A DNA stretch of 51,858 nt from SpSt-333 sp040751955 (GTDB taxonomy: Bacteria; Bacteroidota; Ignavibacteria; UBA10030; UBA8401). Shown here piece by piece: positions 41,577 to 50,441 of the stretch. The DNA lies in assembly GCA_040751955.1 (NCBI GenBank), contig JBFMFY010000016.1, forward strand, positions 1 to 51,858. Direction: 5' to 3'. The position numbers and the translations under genes are program-made. The notes under the pieces were generated by a model, which searched no databases, was not told the origin of the DNA, and worked only from the letters and a program-made list of their open reading frames with translations. Every line of letters starts with the position of its first letter. The stretch's first letter is position 1.

Positions 41577-44256
41577 TCAGTTGCTCCAGATTTGCCTTCA
41601 GTTTCACAATGGTCTGTTCGAAATTCTGTTGTTTTGATTTTTCTTTTTCGATCACCTCTGCAGGCGCTTTGCCGACGAAACTTTGGTTACTCAACTTTGC
41701 AACGACGCCGTTCAATTGCCCCGTCAGCCGGTCAATCTCCTTTTGAAGCCGTTCGCGCTCGACGTCAACATCGATCAAACCTTTCAGCGGAACGAAAATC
41801 TCCTGTCCCTTCACGACTGAACTTGCAGAGTAGCCCGGTTTCGGCAACGCCATGCCGAGTGTAATCTTCTCAAGTCGCAGGAACTTTTGCAGCGACGGCT
41901 GCTGCTCTTCCAATATCCCCAATTTGTCATAATCATGACAACTCGCAACTAGTTCGATTCCCTTTGAGGGGGGAATGTTCATTTCGCTCCGGATCTGTCG
42001 AACAGCTGAAATGATCTCCTGTAAAAATTCCATCTTTGTTTCAGCGTCGGAATCAATCATGCTATCATCCTTGACCGGCATTGCAGCCCGCATGATTGTC
42101 TCCGTATTATTCCTGCTGCCGAGGTGCTGGTAAATTTCTTCTGTTACGTACGGCATAAAAGGATGGAGGAGTTTCAAAGTTTCTTCGTAGATCTTTAATG
42201 CGCGATTGAGAATCGCTTGCTTCAAATGAACATCGCTTGTTTCCTGGACGCGGAGTTTCACGAACTCGACATACCAGTCGCAGAAATCTTTCCAGAGAAA
42301 TTCGTATAGCAATTTCACTGCGTCGTTGACGCGCAAGTTTTCCATTGCCACGGTGGTATCCCGAACAGTGGCATTAAACCGTGAAATGATCCAGCGATCG
42401 GATAAATCTTGAGACGGAATTGGAGATGTAATGGTCAATTGTTCATTGTTCATTGTCAATTGATCCCTGTTCATCATCAGGAATCGTCCAGCATTCCATA
42501 TCTTATTCGCGAAGTTTCTGCCGATCTCCACTTTGTCGTTATCATAAAGAACGTCTTGACCAATCGGAGCGAGAAACAATACAGTGAACCGAAGTGCGTC
42601 GGCGCCGTATGTTCCGATCACGTCGAGCGGGTCGGGAGAGTTGCCGAGCGACTTGCTCATCTTCCGTCCTTGTGCGTCACGCAGTAAACTGGTAAAGTAC
42701 ACGTGACGGAACGGAACATCGTCACGGAACTCCAATCCCGCCATGATCATGCGTGCGACCCAGAAGAAAATAATGTCCGGCGCGGTCACGAGCGTATCGG
42801 TTGGATAGAAATATTTCAGATCATCGGTCTCTTTGGGCCAGCCGTGGACAGAGAAGGGCCAGAGCCACGAACTGAACCAGGTATCGAGTACGTCGCTGTC
42901 TTGCCGCAGATTGGTTGAGCCGCAGTGCGGGCATTTTTCCGGTGGAGTCAACGACACGATCGGTTCTTTGCAGTCAATTGTGCAATGATCGGTTCCGACG
43001 CAATACCAGGCGGGAATCCTGTGTCCCCACCACAACTGGCGCGAGATGCACCAGTCGCGGATGTTTGTCATCCAGTGTTCGTAAATTTTTGTGAAGCGTT
43101 CGGGGTAGAATTTTATTTTTCCTTCCTGCACAACTTTCAGCGCCGGTTCGGCGAGTGGTTTCATTTTCACGAACCATTGATCGGAAAGATATGGTTCAAT
43201 AACTGTGTCGCACCGGTAGCAATGTCCAACGGCGTGTACGTGATCTTCTGTCTTGATTAAATATCCGCTCTTTTCCAGGTCCCGCAGTAATTCTCTTCGG
43301 CATTCATAACGATCCATTCCATGATACTTCGGCGGAACGTTGTTGTTCATCTTCGCCGATGTATCCATGATGATCAGTTGCTGAAGGTTGTGGCGAATTC
43401 CCAGTTGATAATCGTTCGGATCATGCGCAGGAGTTACTTTCACGGCACCCGTTCCGAATTGCATATCGACAAAGTCGTCGGCGATGATCGGGATGATGCG
43501 ATTCGCAATCGGCAGCGCCACATTCTTTCCGACGAGATGTTTGTACCGCTCATCTTTCGGATTGACGGCAACCGCCGTATCTCCGAGCATCGTTTCCGGT
43601 CGGGTTGTGGCGACGACGATGAACTCATCTGAGTGTTCAATAGGATACTTAATGTACCACAGATGTCCTTTACTTTCGCTGTGATTCACTTCATCATCGC
43701 TGAGAGCGGTGTGATCCTTCGGGCACCAGTTGACGATATATTTTCCGCGGTAGATGAGACCTTTTTCATGCAAGCGAACGAATACTTCTTTGACCGCTTC
43801 CGACAATCCTTCATCCATTGTAAATCGTTCACGCTCCCAATCGCATGAGACGCCGAGTTTTCGCAGCTGTTTGTTGATCGTGCTGCCGTACTGTTTTTTC
43901 CATTCCCACACACGCTCGACGAATTTTTCACGTCCCATCTCGCGCCGCTGAATTCCTTCCTTCAACAATGCTTTTTCAACCACGTGCTGCGTTGCAATGC
44001 CGGCGTGATCTGTACCGGGAACCCAGCACGCTTCGTAACCTTGCATCCTTTTCCACCGAATGAACACATCCTGCAGTGTATTGTTCAGTATATGTCCCAT
44101 GTGAAGAATGCCGGTGATGTTTGGCGGGGGAATGACGATGGTGTACGGTTTCTTATCCGGATTGATCGTAGCGTGGAAGAATCCGCTTGATTCCCACCAT
44201 TGATAGAGTTTATCCTCGACATCTTGAGGGTTGTATTGTTTTGCGAGTTCAGACAT
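41569..44256 (-). CDS. valS: Valine--tRNA ligase
   Basis: An 895-residue class I synthetase that charges tRNA-Val and edits threonine. The HIGH motif is PPPNITGILHMGHI near residue 47, and KMSKSLGNSPDPLDVI carries KMSKS. The editing domain (CP1) includes VATTRPETMLGDTAVAVNP. RDWCISRQLWWGHRIPAWYC and the CPHCGSTNLRQDSDVLDTWFSSWLWP segment are typical. The C-terminal coiled coil (EKSKQQNFEQTIVKLKANLE) binds tRNA. It is complete. It lies 39 bp after the cyclic-nucleotide-binding gene and is followed by the terminator at 41516. Confidence 0.97.
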   Translation of the reverse strand: MSELAKQYNPQDVEDKLYQWWESSGFFHATINPDKKPYTIVIPPPNITGILHMGHILNNTLQDVFIRWKRMQGYEACWVPGTDHAGIATQHVVEKALLKEGIQRREMGREKFVERVWEWKKQYGSTINKQLRKLGVSCDWERERFTMDEGLSEAVKEVFVRLHEKGLIYRGKYIVNWCPKDHTALSDDEVNHSESKGHLWYIKYPIEHSDEFIVVATTRPETMLGDTAVAVNPKDERYKHLVGKNVALPIANRIIPIIADDFVDMQFGTGAVKVTPAHDPNDYQLGIRHNLQQLIIMDTSAKMNNNVPPKYHGMDRYECRRELLRDLEKSGYLIKTEDHVHAVGHCYRCDTVIEPYLSDQWFVKMKPLAEPALKVVQEGKIKFYPERFTKIYEHWMTNIRDWCISRQLWWGHRIPAWYCVGTDHCTIDCKEPIVSLTPPEKCPHCGSTNLRQDSDVLDTWFSSWLWPFSVHGWPKETDDLKYFYPTDTLVTAPDIIFFWVARMIMAGLEFRDDVPFRHVYFTSLLRDAQGRKMSKSLGNSPDPLDVIGTYGADALRFTVLFLAPIGQDVLYDNDKVEIGRNFANKIWNAGRFLMMNRDQLTMNNEQLTITSPIPSQDLSDRWIISRFNATVRDTTVAMENLRVNDAVKLLYEFLWKDFCDWYVEFVKLRVQETSDVHLKQAILNRALKIYEETLKLLHPFMPYVTEEIYQHLGSRNNTETIMRAAMPVKDDSMIDSDAETKMEFLQEIISAVRQIRSEMNIPPSKGIELVASCHDYDKLGILEEQQPSLQKFLRLEKITLGMALPKPGYSASSVVKGQEIFVPLKGLIDVDVERERLQKEIDRLTGQLNGVVAKLSNQSFVGKAPAEVIEKEKSKQQNFEQTIVKLKANLEQLIG

Positions 44257-44295
44257 TTAAAAATAGTGATAAGTACGTTGATTGATCGATGAGAC

Positions 44296-44808
44296 TTACC
44301 GCTCCAATGCCAGGCTTAAAGCAGTTGTCAGTTTTAATACGTCTTTGGTCGTTTTATCCAACCTGTCGCTGACGATCTTCAGGATGTTTTTCAGGATAAT
44401 ATACCCGATTTCTTTGTCAGTTTCGGTTAAGTGGAAAAATGAATTCCGCTCAAGAACGGCAACCGTGCATTTTGTTGTGGCAATGACACTTGCCGAACGT
44501 TCGCTGTGATCGTCAAACAATCCCATCTCGCCGAAAAACGCATTGTCGTTGCCGGTCAGTTTGTTCAATAGTTTATCGCGTTGATCCATGCCGCTGCCGG
44601 CGATTTTGAGCAGCAGGCTGCGGGATACTTCCACTTCACCGTCGAGCAGGATGAACATCTCATAGCCTATTTCATTTTCACGGATGATGTATGTTCCTTC
44701 GCTAATGGTCCGTTGAGTCATGATGGCGCGGACTTTTTCCAGTTTCGCATCGGTCAATCCGGTGAAGAGAGGAATCGTTCGCAGGAAATCGATATCGAGT
44801 GTTTTCAT
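44296..44808 (-). CDS. Cyclic-nucleotide-binding domain protein
   Basis: A 170-residue protein with one cNMP-binding domain: FLRTIPLFTGLTDAKLEKV, ISEGTYIIRENEIGYEMFILLDGEVEVSRS, and a phosphate-binding-type FGEMGLFDDHSERSASVIATT. It has no DNA-binding helix-turn-helix, so it is not a complete CRP-type regulator. Its ATG overlaps the stop of the K+ channel gene (ATGA). In other organisms such a domain is fused to the channel, so it may be a separate regulatory subunit. Binding of cAMP or cGMP is not shown by the sequence. Confidence 0.87.
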   Translation of the reverse strand: MKTLDIDFLRTIPLFTGLTDAKLEKVRAIMTQRTISEGTYIIRENEIGYEMFILLDGEVEVSRSLLLKIAGSGMDQRDKLLNKLTGNDNAFFGEMGLFDDHSERSASVIATTKCTVAVLERNSFFHLTETDKEIGYIILKNILKIVSDRLDKTTKDVLKLTTALSLALER

Positions 44809-45956
44809 TGGAGAGTCCCGAGGATGACGGCGATATCTTTTTTCTGCAGAATGTAATCGAACGACGGATTTACATTTACCCTCATGCCTGATTTTTCAGC
44901 AACGTTAATCCCCGCCTCGCGGAACTTTCTTTCAATGAATGCATCGATAGCCGATGTGTCGTTGGAGAGGATGTCGCTTAAACTGACAGTCTCTTCTTCG
45001 TTCACCAACCCAAGCACGGTCCAATTCTTGTTCTTCTTGAAATCTACATAGAGATCGCCAAACGATTTTCCTACGAAATCTTCAGGGATCGAAACCCTAT
45101 GGACATCGTTCCCACGTTCGTAGTCGAGCATTTCGCTGGCTACCTGTGCGGCGCCGGGGTACAAAATATTATTTGCAAGGAAGAAGGGTGTATGCTGGTC
45201 CGTGACCACTACTTCGTCTGCATTCGCCCGCTTCACATGCTGCCTGTTTTCGCGGTTCAAAATGTGTGCACAGACTTTTATTTTTGGATTCAACGACTTC
45301 ATCGTCAGAATCGCGAGCAACGTTTTTTCATCTGCTCCATGTGCCCCTGCATCGGGAACGATGATCGCCGAATCGGCATACTTGACATTGGCGCGGTTCA
45401 TAATTGTTTCGCGCGAAAAATCTCCCCGGACGAACTTGATTTCGATATGCTGAAATGCGTTGATCACGGATTCGATCCGTTCCGGCGGCGCATCGTTGAC
45501 CAGGACGATCTGCATTTGTTTTGTATGGTACCGCTCAAAGATGCGCAGGACATCTTCGACCTGATTGTTCCATCCGCAGATGAGGATGTGATTTGTAAAA
45601 TCTATGTCTTGCAAGCCTTGACTCTCCTTAATTTTTCGGGCAACAAACACCGAAGAGATTGTGGCGGTGAACATCGAGATTAAAATGACTCCGCTTAATA
45701 TTGTCAATGACGCAAAGATTCTTCCGAACTCAGTCTTCGGAACAATGTCACCGTACCCGACCGTCGCAACCGTAACGAGCGACCACCATAAAGCATCTTC
45801 AAAACTCGTGAACTGGTCGGGATTGGTCTGATGTTCAAAATAATAGACGATCCCCGCAGTGATATTAACGACGATGAAGATCAACACCGCTAGTTGCACT
45901 ACCTGGTTGCCCCGCAAAATCCGCAGTACCTGCCGTATCGTTTCAAATTTTTTCAT
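44805..45956 (-). CDS. Two-helix potassium channel with TrkA-N (RCK) domain
   Basis: A 383-residue channel subunit. Helix 1 is near residues 17-38, then the pore with selectivity filter TVATVGYGD, then helix 2 (FASLTILSGVILISMFTATI). The cytoplasmic part is a Rossmann-like TrkA-N/RCK domain (NHILICGWNNQVEDVLRIFE) and a C-terminal extension. It is expected to work as a tetramer, conducting K+ under control of a ligand such as NAD(H), Ca2+ or ATP. Its stop overlaps the cyclic-nucleotide-binding gene and its start overlaps the hydrolase gene, both by ATGA. Confidence 0.9.
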   Translation of the reverse strand: MKKFETIRQVLRILRGNQVVQLAVLIFIVVNITAGIVYYFEHQTNPDQFTSFEDALWWSLVTVATVGYGDIVPKTEFGRIFASLTILSGVILISMFTATISSVFVARKIKESQGLQDIDFTNHILICGWNNQVEDVLRIFERYHTKQMQIVLVNDAPPERIESVINAFQHIEIKFVRGDFSRETIMNRANVKYADSAIIVPDAGAHGADEKTLLAILTMKSLNPKIKVCAHILNRENRQHVKRANADEVVVTDQHTPFFLANNILYPGAAQVASEMLDYERGNDVHRVSIPEDFVGKSFGDLYVDFKKNKNWTVLGLVNEEETVSLSDILSNDTSAIDAFIERKFREAGINVAEKSGMRVNVNPSFDYILQKKDIAVILGTLQ

Positions 45957-46609
45957 TGTACGGTGTGACGGATTTTTGCAACGCCGGGAATTTCTGCCTC
46001 AAGCACATCTCCCGGAACAACTTGAGCGACACCTTCGGGGGTTCCTGTATAGATAATATCACCTTCCTCCAGCGAGAAGACCGAAGAGAGGAAAACAATT
46101 AAGTCGTCAACCTTAAAATTCATTTTTGCTGTGTTCGTTTTTTGCCTCTCTATTCCGTTCACTCGCAACGAAATATCCAATTGATGTGGGTCCAGTATCT
46201 TCGACGCTTCAACAAAGGGAGAGAGCGGTGCAGAAGTAAAAAATCCTTTTGCAATACTCCATGGATTTCCCGACTTCTTTGCCGCCAACTGCACGTCCCG
46301 CATCGTCATGTCAAGTCCCACGCCGTACCCCGCAACATGATTCATCGCGTCTGCTTTTGAAATATTTCTTCCCCCTTTTCCGATCAACACAGTCAATTCA
46401 ACTTCGTGGTGCACGTTGTTCGATAATTTCGGGAGAAGGATCGGCGCTCCATTTTCGATCACCGCATTCGACGGTTTTAGAAAAATAACAGGTGATGAGG
46501 CAACAGTTCCTCCCATCTCCTTTGCGTGGTCGGCATAGTTTTGTCCAACGCAAAAGATGGTATTGATCGGGATTTTTTTATTCGACGGCAGCAGCGTGGC
46601 GTATTTCAT
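45953..46609 (-). CDS. Fumarylacetoacetate hydrolase-family protein
   Basis: A 218-residue protein of the FAH superfamily, short form. IFCVGQNYADHAKEMG, PVIFLKPSNAVIENGAPI, HHEVELTVLIGKGG and GVGLDMTMRDVQ carry the metal-binding Glu/Asp residues, and the C-terminus has GDIIYTGTPEGVAQVVPGD. Related enzymes act as acylpyruvate hydrolases or oxaloacetate decarboxylases. Substrate is not determined. It is the first gene of the leftward operon with the K+ channel, the cNMP-binding protein and probably valS; the stop overlaps the channel start. Confidence 0.92.
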   Translation of the reverse strand: MKYATLLPSNKKIPINTIFCVGQNYADHAKEMGGTVASSPVIFLKPSNAVIENGAPILLPKLSNNVHHEVELTVLIGKGGRNISKADAMNHVAGYGVGLDMTMRDVQLAAKKSGNPWSIAKGFFTSAPLSPFVEASKILDPHQLDISLRVNGIERQKTNTAKMNFKVDDLIVFLSSVFSLEEGDIIYTGTPEGVAQVVPGDVLEAEIPGVAKIRHTVQ

Positions 46610-46705
46610 GGTTATAGAGAATATAGAAAAAGTAGCGGAAAATTGAAATATATATGAAAACCAGCCTTTTTTTATTACATTTGAACATTAAAAGGAGAAA
46701 TAGCC

Positions 46706-46903
46706 ATGACCACAGAGGAAATAAAAATGAAAGCGATCTTTCGTGAAGCGGTTGCGGAAGTTCTTGAGGAAAAGAAAGAGATGCTTTATAACATTTTTCT
46801 CGAGGCGATGGAAGATGCAGCAATGGTAAATGCCATTAAAGAAGGGGAAATGTCGGGTATTGCTGATCGCAAAGAGATTTATTCGATTCTCGATACGAAA
46901 TGA
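46706..46903 (+). CDS. Small antitoxin candidate
   Basis: A 65-residue acidic helical protein (REAVAEVLEEKKEMLYNIFL). AAAGGAG precedes the ATG at a good distance. Its stop overlaps the start of the next gene by 4 bp (ATGA), and that gene encodes a RelE/ParE-like toxin, so this is most likely the antitoxin. No DNA-binding motif is seen, so repression of its own promoter would need another element. The call is by context. Confidence 0.72.
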   Translation: MTTEEIKMKAIFREAVAEVLEEKKEMLYNIFLEAMEDAAMVNAIKEGEMSGIADRKEIYSILDTK

Positions 46904-47166
46904 ATGTAGAGTATTCAAAGAGTTTCAAAAGAGATATTGAAACTGTCAATGATCAGAAGGTATTGGCTCGCCTAAAAGAACTGCTCCTAACTCTTGAACA
47001 AGTTTCCGCTCTAACTGAAATTCAAAATACCAAAAAATTAAAGACTTCAGGGAATTATTATCTAATTAAGGTGGGTGACTATCGAATAGGTTTGAAATTT
47101 GAAGAAAACAAATTAACGCTTTTCCGGTTTTTGCATCGGAAAGAAGTGTACCGTTATTTCCCATAA
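46900..47166 (+). CDS. RelE/ParE-family toxin
   Basis: An 88-residue protein of the RelE/ParE/YafQ fold: MNVEYSKSFKRDIETV at the start, KKLKTSGNYYLIKVGDYRIG in the middle, and LTLFRFLHRKEVYRYFP at the end, which is the usual pattern and length. The toxin would cut mRNA on ribosomes or inhibit gyrase if free of its antitoxin. It lies directly after the small antitoxin candidate and 24 bp before purM. Confidence 0.85.
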   Translation: MNVEYSKSFKRDIETVNDQKVLARLKELLLTLEQVSALTEIQNTKKLKTSGNYYLIKVGDYRIGLKFEENKLTLFRFLHRKEVYRYFP

Positions 47167-47190
47167 TAAAATCATCAGAGGAAAAACTAA

Positions 47191-48186
47191 TTGTCGATTA
47201 CGTACAAAAAATCAGGCGTCAACATCGATGCCGGGGAAGAGGTTGTTCACCGGATTACAAAAAGTGTCCGTTCGACTTTTACACGGAACGTGCTGACCGA
47301 CATCGGAATGTTCGGTGCCTTTTATGAGGCAAAATTTCCAAATGTCAAAAATCCAGTTCTTGTTTCGAGCGTGGATGGAGTCGGGACGAAATTGAAGATC
47401 GCTTTCCTGATGAAACGGTACGACACTGTCGGGCAGGATCTTGTCAATCACTGCGTCAACGACATCGCGGTCTGCGGCGCAGCGCCGTTGTATTTTATGG
47501 ACTATTTTGCGACCGGAAAACTTGCCCCGTCCGTTGCCGCCGATGTTATCAGTGGTTTTGCCAAAGCATGTAAAGAAAACGGCTGCTCGATCATCGGAGG
47601 TGAAACGGCAGAGATGCCCGGTTTTTATCCTGCGGGAGAATTTGACATTGCCGGTACGATCGTCGGTGTTGTGGATAAAAAGAAAATTGTAAATGGCAGG
47701 ACCATTAAAAAAGGGGATATGCTGATCGGCTTGCCTTCAACGGGACTTCACACCAACGGGTATTCTCTTGCCAGGAAAGTATTGATCCCGAAATTCTCAC
47801 TCAAAAAAAGATTCGGAGAACTCAATGGCTCGCTGGGCGAAGCACTCCTAGCCGTTCATCGCTCATATCTGAAACCTATTCAGGTACTCACATCAAAAAA
47901 TCTCGTTAAAGGAATGTCGCATATTACCGGCGGGGGGATTATTGGCAACACGATGCGGATAATTCCGAAAGGATTGAGACTTAAAATTGATTGGTTCGCC
48001 TGGCAGAGACCATACATCTATGATTTGATCCAATCAGTCGGGCAAGTACCGGAGTACGACATGACGCGTGCGTTTAATCTTGGCGTAGGGTTGATTTTTG
48101 TTGTGGATAAAAAAAATGTTGATAAGGTTTTACGAATTCTAAAAGAGAAAAAAGAGAAGCCGTTTGTAATGGGGGAGGTAGCATAA
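47191..48186 (+). CDS. purM: Phosphoribosylformylglycinamidine cyclo-ligase
   Basis: A 331-residue AIR synthetase, step five of purine synthesis (FGAM + ATP to AIR). Starts at TTG with GAGGAAAAAC upstream. Typical motifs are SITYKKSGVNIDAG at the N-terminus, VSSVDGVGTKLKIAF, LVNHCVNDIAVCGA, GCSIIGGETAEMPGFY and GLPSTGLHTNGYSLAR. It is complete at normal length. It is placed between a RelE-type module upstream and a HicAB module downstream; no other pur gene is in the window. Confidence 0.95.
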   Translation: MSITYKKSGVNIDAGEEVVHRITKSVRSTFTRNVLTDIGMFGAFYEAKFPNVKNPVLVSSVDGVGTKLKIAFLMKRYDTVGQDLVNHCVNDIAVCGAAPLYFMDYFATGKLAPSVAADVISGFAKACKENGCSIIGGETAEMPGFYPAGEFDIAGTIVGVVDKKKIVNGRTIKKGDMLIGLPSTGLHTNGYSLARKVLIPKFSLKKRFGELNGSLGEALLAVHRSYLKPIQVLTSKNLVKGMSHITGGGIIGNTMRIIPKGLRLKIDWFAWQRPYIYDLIQSVGQVPEYDMTRAFNLGVGLIFVVDKKNVDKVLRILKEKKEKPFVMGEVA

Positions 48187-48187
48187 A

Positions 48188-48436
48188 GTGAAAAAACGAA
48201 AACTTTTACAAAAAATACTTGCGGGTTCATCCAATATTCGGTTTGCTGAATTCCAATCGCTTGTGGAAGCATTTAATTTTAGACTTGATAGAGTGAGCGG
48301 AAGTCATCATATTTATATACATTCGAAAGTTGAAGAATTGGTGAATATCCAGAATGTAAAAGGGAAAGCAAAACCGTATCAAATTAAACAATTTTTATCG
48401 TTGGTGGAAAAATATAACTTACAATTGGGAGAATAG
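48188..48436 (+). CDS. hicA: HicA-family toxin
   Basis: An 82-residue protein starting at GTG one base after the purM stop. LLQKILAGSSNIRFAEFQSL, then FRLDRVSGSHHIYIHS with the catalytic His of the dsRBD-like HicA fold, and VKGKAKPYQIKQFLSLVE are typical. HicA is an mRNA interferase. It is followed 2 bp later by the HicB antitoxin. It probably depends on purM transcription as well as its own control. Confidence 0.88.
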   Translation: MKKRKLLQKILAGSSNIRFAEFQSLVEAFNFRLDRVSGSHHIYIHSKVEELVNIQNVKGKAKPYQIKQFLSLVEKYNLQLGE

Positions 48437-48438
48437 AG

Positions 48439-48663
48439 ATGAAGGATTATCACATTAATATATTTTACAGCGAAGAAGACCAGTGTTATATTGCAGATAT
48501 ACCGGATTTAAAACACTGTTCTGCATTTGGGAATACGCCAGATGACGCATTGCGTGAAGTACTTATTGCTAAACGTGCTTGGTTACAAAGCGCGAAGAAA
48601 CATAAAAAGCATATTCCACAGCCAAAATATAAGCCCCTGTCGTATCAGATTTCTGCACTTTAA
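48439..48663 (+). CDS. hicB: HicB-family antitoxin
   Basis: A 74-residue short HicB: MKDYHINIFYSEEDQCYIADIPDLKHCSAFG, continuing with TPDDALREVLIAKRAWL (residues 1-49 overall), the partial RNase H-like fold. It lacks a long C-terminal DNA-binding domain. GGGAGAATAGAG precedes the ATG. It neutralises HicA by direct binding. The pair is complete and in the common toxin-first order. Confidence 0.88.
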   Translation: MKDYHINIFYSEEDQCYIADIPDLKHCSAFGNTPDDALREVLIAKRAWLQSAKKHKKHIPQPKYKPLSYQISAL

Positions 48664-48736
48664 TTTTCATACTCAAAAAATTTTCCGCCAAAAAAACACT
48701 GGGTGTAGATGTAGAGTTCGGGGGGAGTGTTGATGG

Positions 48737-49063
48737 CTACTGATTACTCTTTTTCAAACTATCCATCGCTGTCGTCACATCTTGAATGAACATCTTCCAC
48801 GCTTCGGGATGTTTTGACAATTCATCGACCACTTCTTTGAATCTCTCTTGCTCAAGCCCTTTCTCATTAAAAAAATCTTTCACCTTAATTTGATACAGAG
48901 AGTCGATGACCTTATTCGTCATTTTTTCTTTTTCATACAGAAGTGTCAACTCCGCATACATCACAACAAGGGATCGGTCATACGGTTTGGAAGTTGAGGG
49001 AGAACAGCCGTTGAATAAAAATCCAAGTGTCAAAAGCCAAATTCCAATGAGACCTCTGGACAC
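48737..49063 (-). CDS. Small lipoprotein, DUF4296-like
   Basis: A 108-residue lipoprotein from GTG 49063: signal LIGIWLLTLGFLFNGC with the lipobox Cys, then a helical domain (YAELTLLYEKEKMTNKVIDS ... RFKEVVDELSKHPEAWKMFI). The pattern of a short Cys-anchored helical protein is like DUF4296 of Bacteroidota, though the match is loose. A longer frame to 49180 includes low-complexity GGTTTnnGGTTT DNA and is not preferred. It stands alone on the minus strand next to the divergent efp promoter. Confidence 0.6.
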   Translation of the reverse strand: MSRGLIGIWLLTLGFLFNGCSPSTSKPYDRSLVVMYAELTLLYEKEKMTNKVIDSLYQIKVKDFFNEKGLEQERFKEVVDELSKHPEAWKMFIQDVTTAMDSLKKSNQ

Positions 49064-49193
49064 AAAACTAAAAAAATCAAACCCGAAACCTAAAACCACA
49101 AACCTCAAACCACTCGGCGTACATCCGAATTTCGAATTGGAAAACCTGACTTCTGACCTCTGCCGACTGTTATTCTGCATCCTGAAACATTCC

Positions 49194-49222
49194 TTGATTA
49201 TGTAGCCGTTTCTGGCTATATT
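49194..49222 (+). promoter_or_regulatory. Promoter of the efp-accB-accC unit
   Basis: TTGATT (49194-49199) and TATATT (49217-49222) are separated by 17 bp, about 65 bp upstream of the efp start. No operator is seen. Confidence 0.55.
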
Positions 49223-49286
49223 TGTTCCGCTTTTGACAACAAAATCATGTAATTTTCTCTCAAAGTAAAGGATTTTTCAGGTTTTT

Positions 49287-49850
49287 ATGGCAACAACAGC
49301 AGATTTAAAGATTGGTGTCTTCATCCGTTTCAACAACGACCTGCACATGGTAGAAGAAAGTCAGCACCGCACACCGGGCAACCTCAGAGCATTCTATCAG
49401 GTAAAGATGCGCAGCGTAAAGACCGGCAAGATTACGGAAACACGGTTCCGTTCCGGCGAAGAAATAGAATTGGTGAGAGTTGAGCGGAAAAAATATTCAT
49501 ACGTGTACCACGACGGACAGAGTTACAATTTTATGGATCAACAGACATACGATCAGATTCCTGTTGACGAAGTTGTGCTTGGCGATGGAGCAAAGTATCT
49601 GAAAGAAGGAGAGATCGTTGAATTGATGTTCGACGGTCATACCGTTGTCGGCGCCGATCTTCCATACAACGTCAATTTGAAAGTGGTTGAGACTGTCCCC
49701 GGAGTGAAAGGTGATACTGCCACCGGTGCGGTGAAACCCGCAAAAGTTGAAACAGGTGCAATGGTCAACGTCCCGTTGTTCATCAATGAAGGAGACGTGA
49801 TCAAGGTTGATGTGCGCACAGGCCAATATCAGGAACGCGTCAAACAATAA
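49287..49850 (+). CDS. efp: Elongation factor P
   Basis: A 187-residue EF-P, which helps ribosomes through polyproline stretches. The KOW-like domain I has DLKIGVFIRFNNDLHMVEES, followed by the tip loop PGNLRAF (residues 30-36), in which the usual modified Lys or Arg position is Asn32. Domains II and III follow, with VVETVPGVKGDTATGAVKPAK and PLFINEGDVIKVDVRTGQY. No EpmA/B or EarP gene is visible. It leads a unit with accB and accC, a well-known arrangement in many bacteria. Confidence 0.95.
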   Translation: MATTADLKIGVFIRFNNDLHMVEESQHRTPGNLRAFYQVKMRSVKTGKITETRFRSGEEIELVRVERKKYSYVYHDGQSYNFMDQQTYDQIPVDEVVLGDGAKYLKEGEIVELMFDGHTVVGADLPYNVNLKVVETVPGVKGDTATGAVKPAKVETGAMVNVPLFINEGDVIKVDVRTGQYQERVKQ

Positions 49851-49885
49851 GTCACTCCTCATTTATTCATGACAACGGAGCATCA

Positions 49886-50368
49886 ATGGACTTAAAATAT
49901 GTAAAGCAGTTGTTGGAATTGCTTGAGAAGAGTGCCGTCAATGAAATCGAAGTAGAAGAAAAGGGACATAAGATCCGTATCACGAAGTCTGTACCGCAGG
50001 CGGGCGCCATGCCGATGTATCTGCCTCCTGTTCAGCATCAAGTGATGATGCCCGCGCCAAATGTTGCCCCAGTTGCGTCTCAACCGGCAAGTGAAAGCAA
50101 GCCTGCGACTCCTGCTGCCGACACGAAAAAATATCACGAAGTAAAATCGCCGATCGTCGGTACATTCTACCGCGCTCCGTCGCCGGACGCTCCGCCGTAT
50201 GTTGACGTCGGTTCCAAAGTGAAACAAGGGAGCGTGTTGTGTATTGTAGAAGCGATGAAACTGATGAATGAGATCGAATGCGACATTGCAGGGACAATCG
50301 TAAAAGTAAATGTTGAGAACGGAAAACCTGTCGAGTACGGTCAGGTTTTATTTTTAGTAGAGCCATAA
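49886..50368 (+). CDS. accB: Biotin carboxyl carrier protein of acetyl-CoA carboxylase
   Basis: A 160-residue BCCP. The N-terminal part (LKYVKQLLELLEKSAVNEIE) is followed by a Pro/Ala-rich linker at about residues 35-80, then the biotinyl domain SPIVGTFYRAPSPDAPPYVD with the biotin lysine in EAMKLMNEIE. The carrier is biotinylated and moves carboxyl groups between AccC and the transferase. It lies 35 bp after efp and 73 bp before accC. Confidence 0.95.
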   Translation: MDLKYVKQLLELLEKSAVNEIEVEEKGHKIRITKSVPQAGAMPMYLPPVQHQVMMPAPNVAPVASQPASESKPATPAADTKKYHEVKSPIVGTFYRAPSPDAPPYVDVGSKVKQGSVLCIVEAMKLMNEIECDIAGTIVKVNVENGKPVEYGQVLFLVEP

Positions 50369-50441
50369 AATTTTGTTGATCCTGAGAATTCCTTAAAAGT
50401 GTCCTCACGTTGAACGCAGCTAAAAAGTTTTTGGAGTCTTG

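Noticed and set aside
48906..49205. 99-codon frame opposite the small lipoprotein gene
   Set aside because: It overlaps low-complexity GGTTT-type DNA and the efp promoter region, and shows no protein character.
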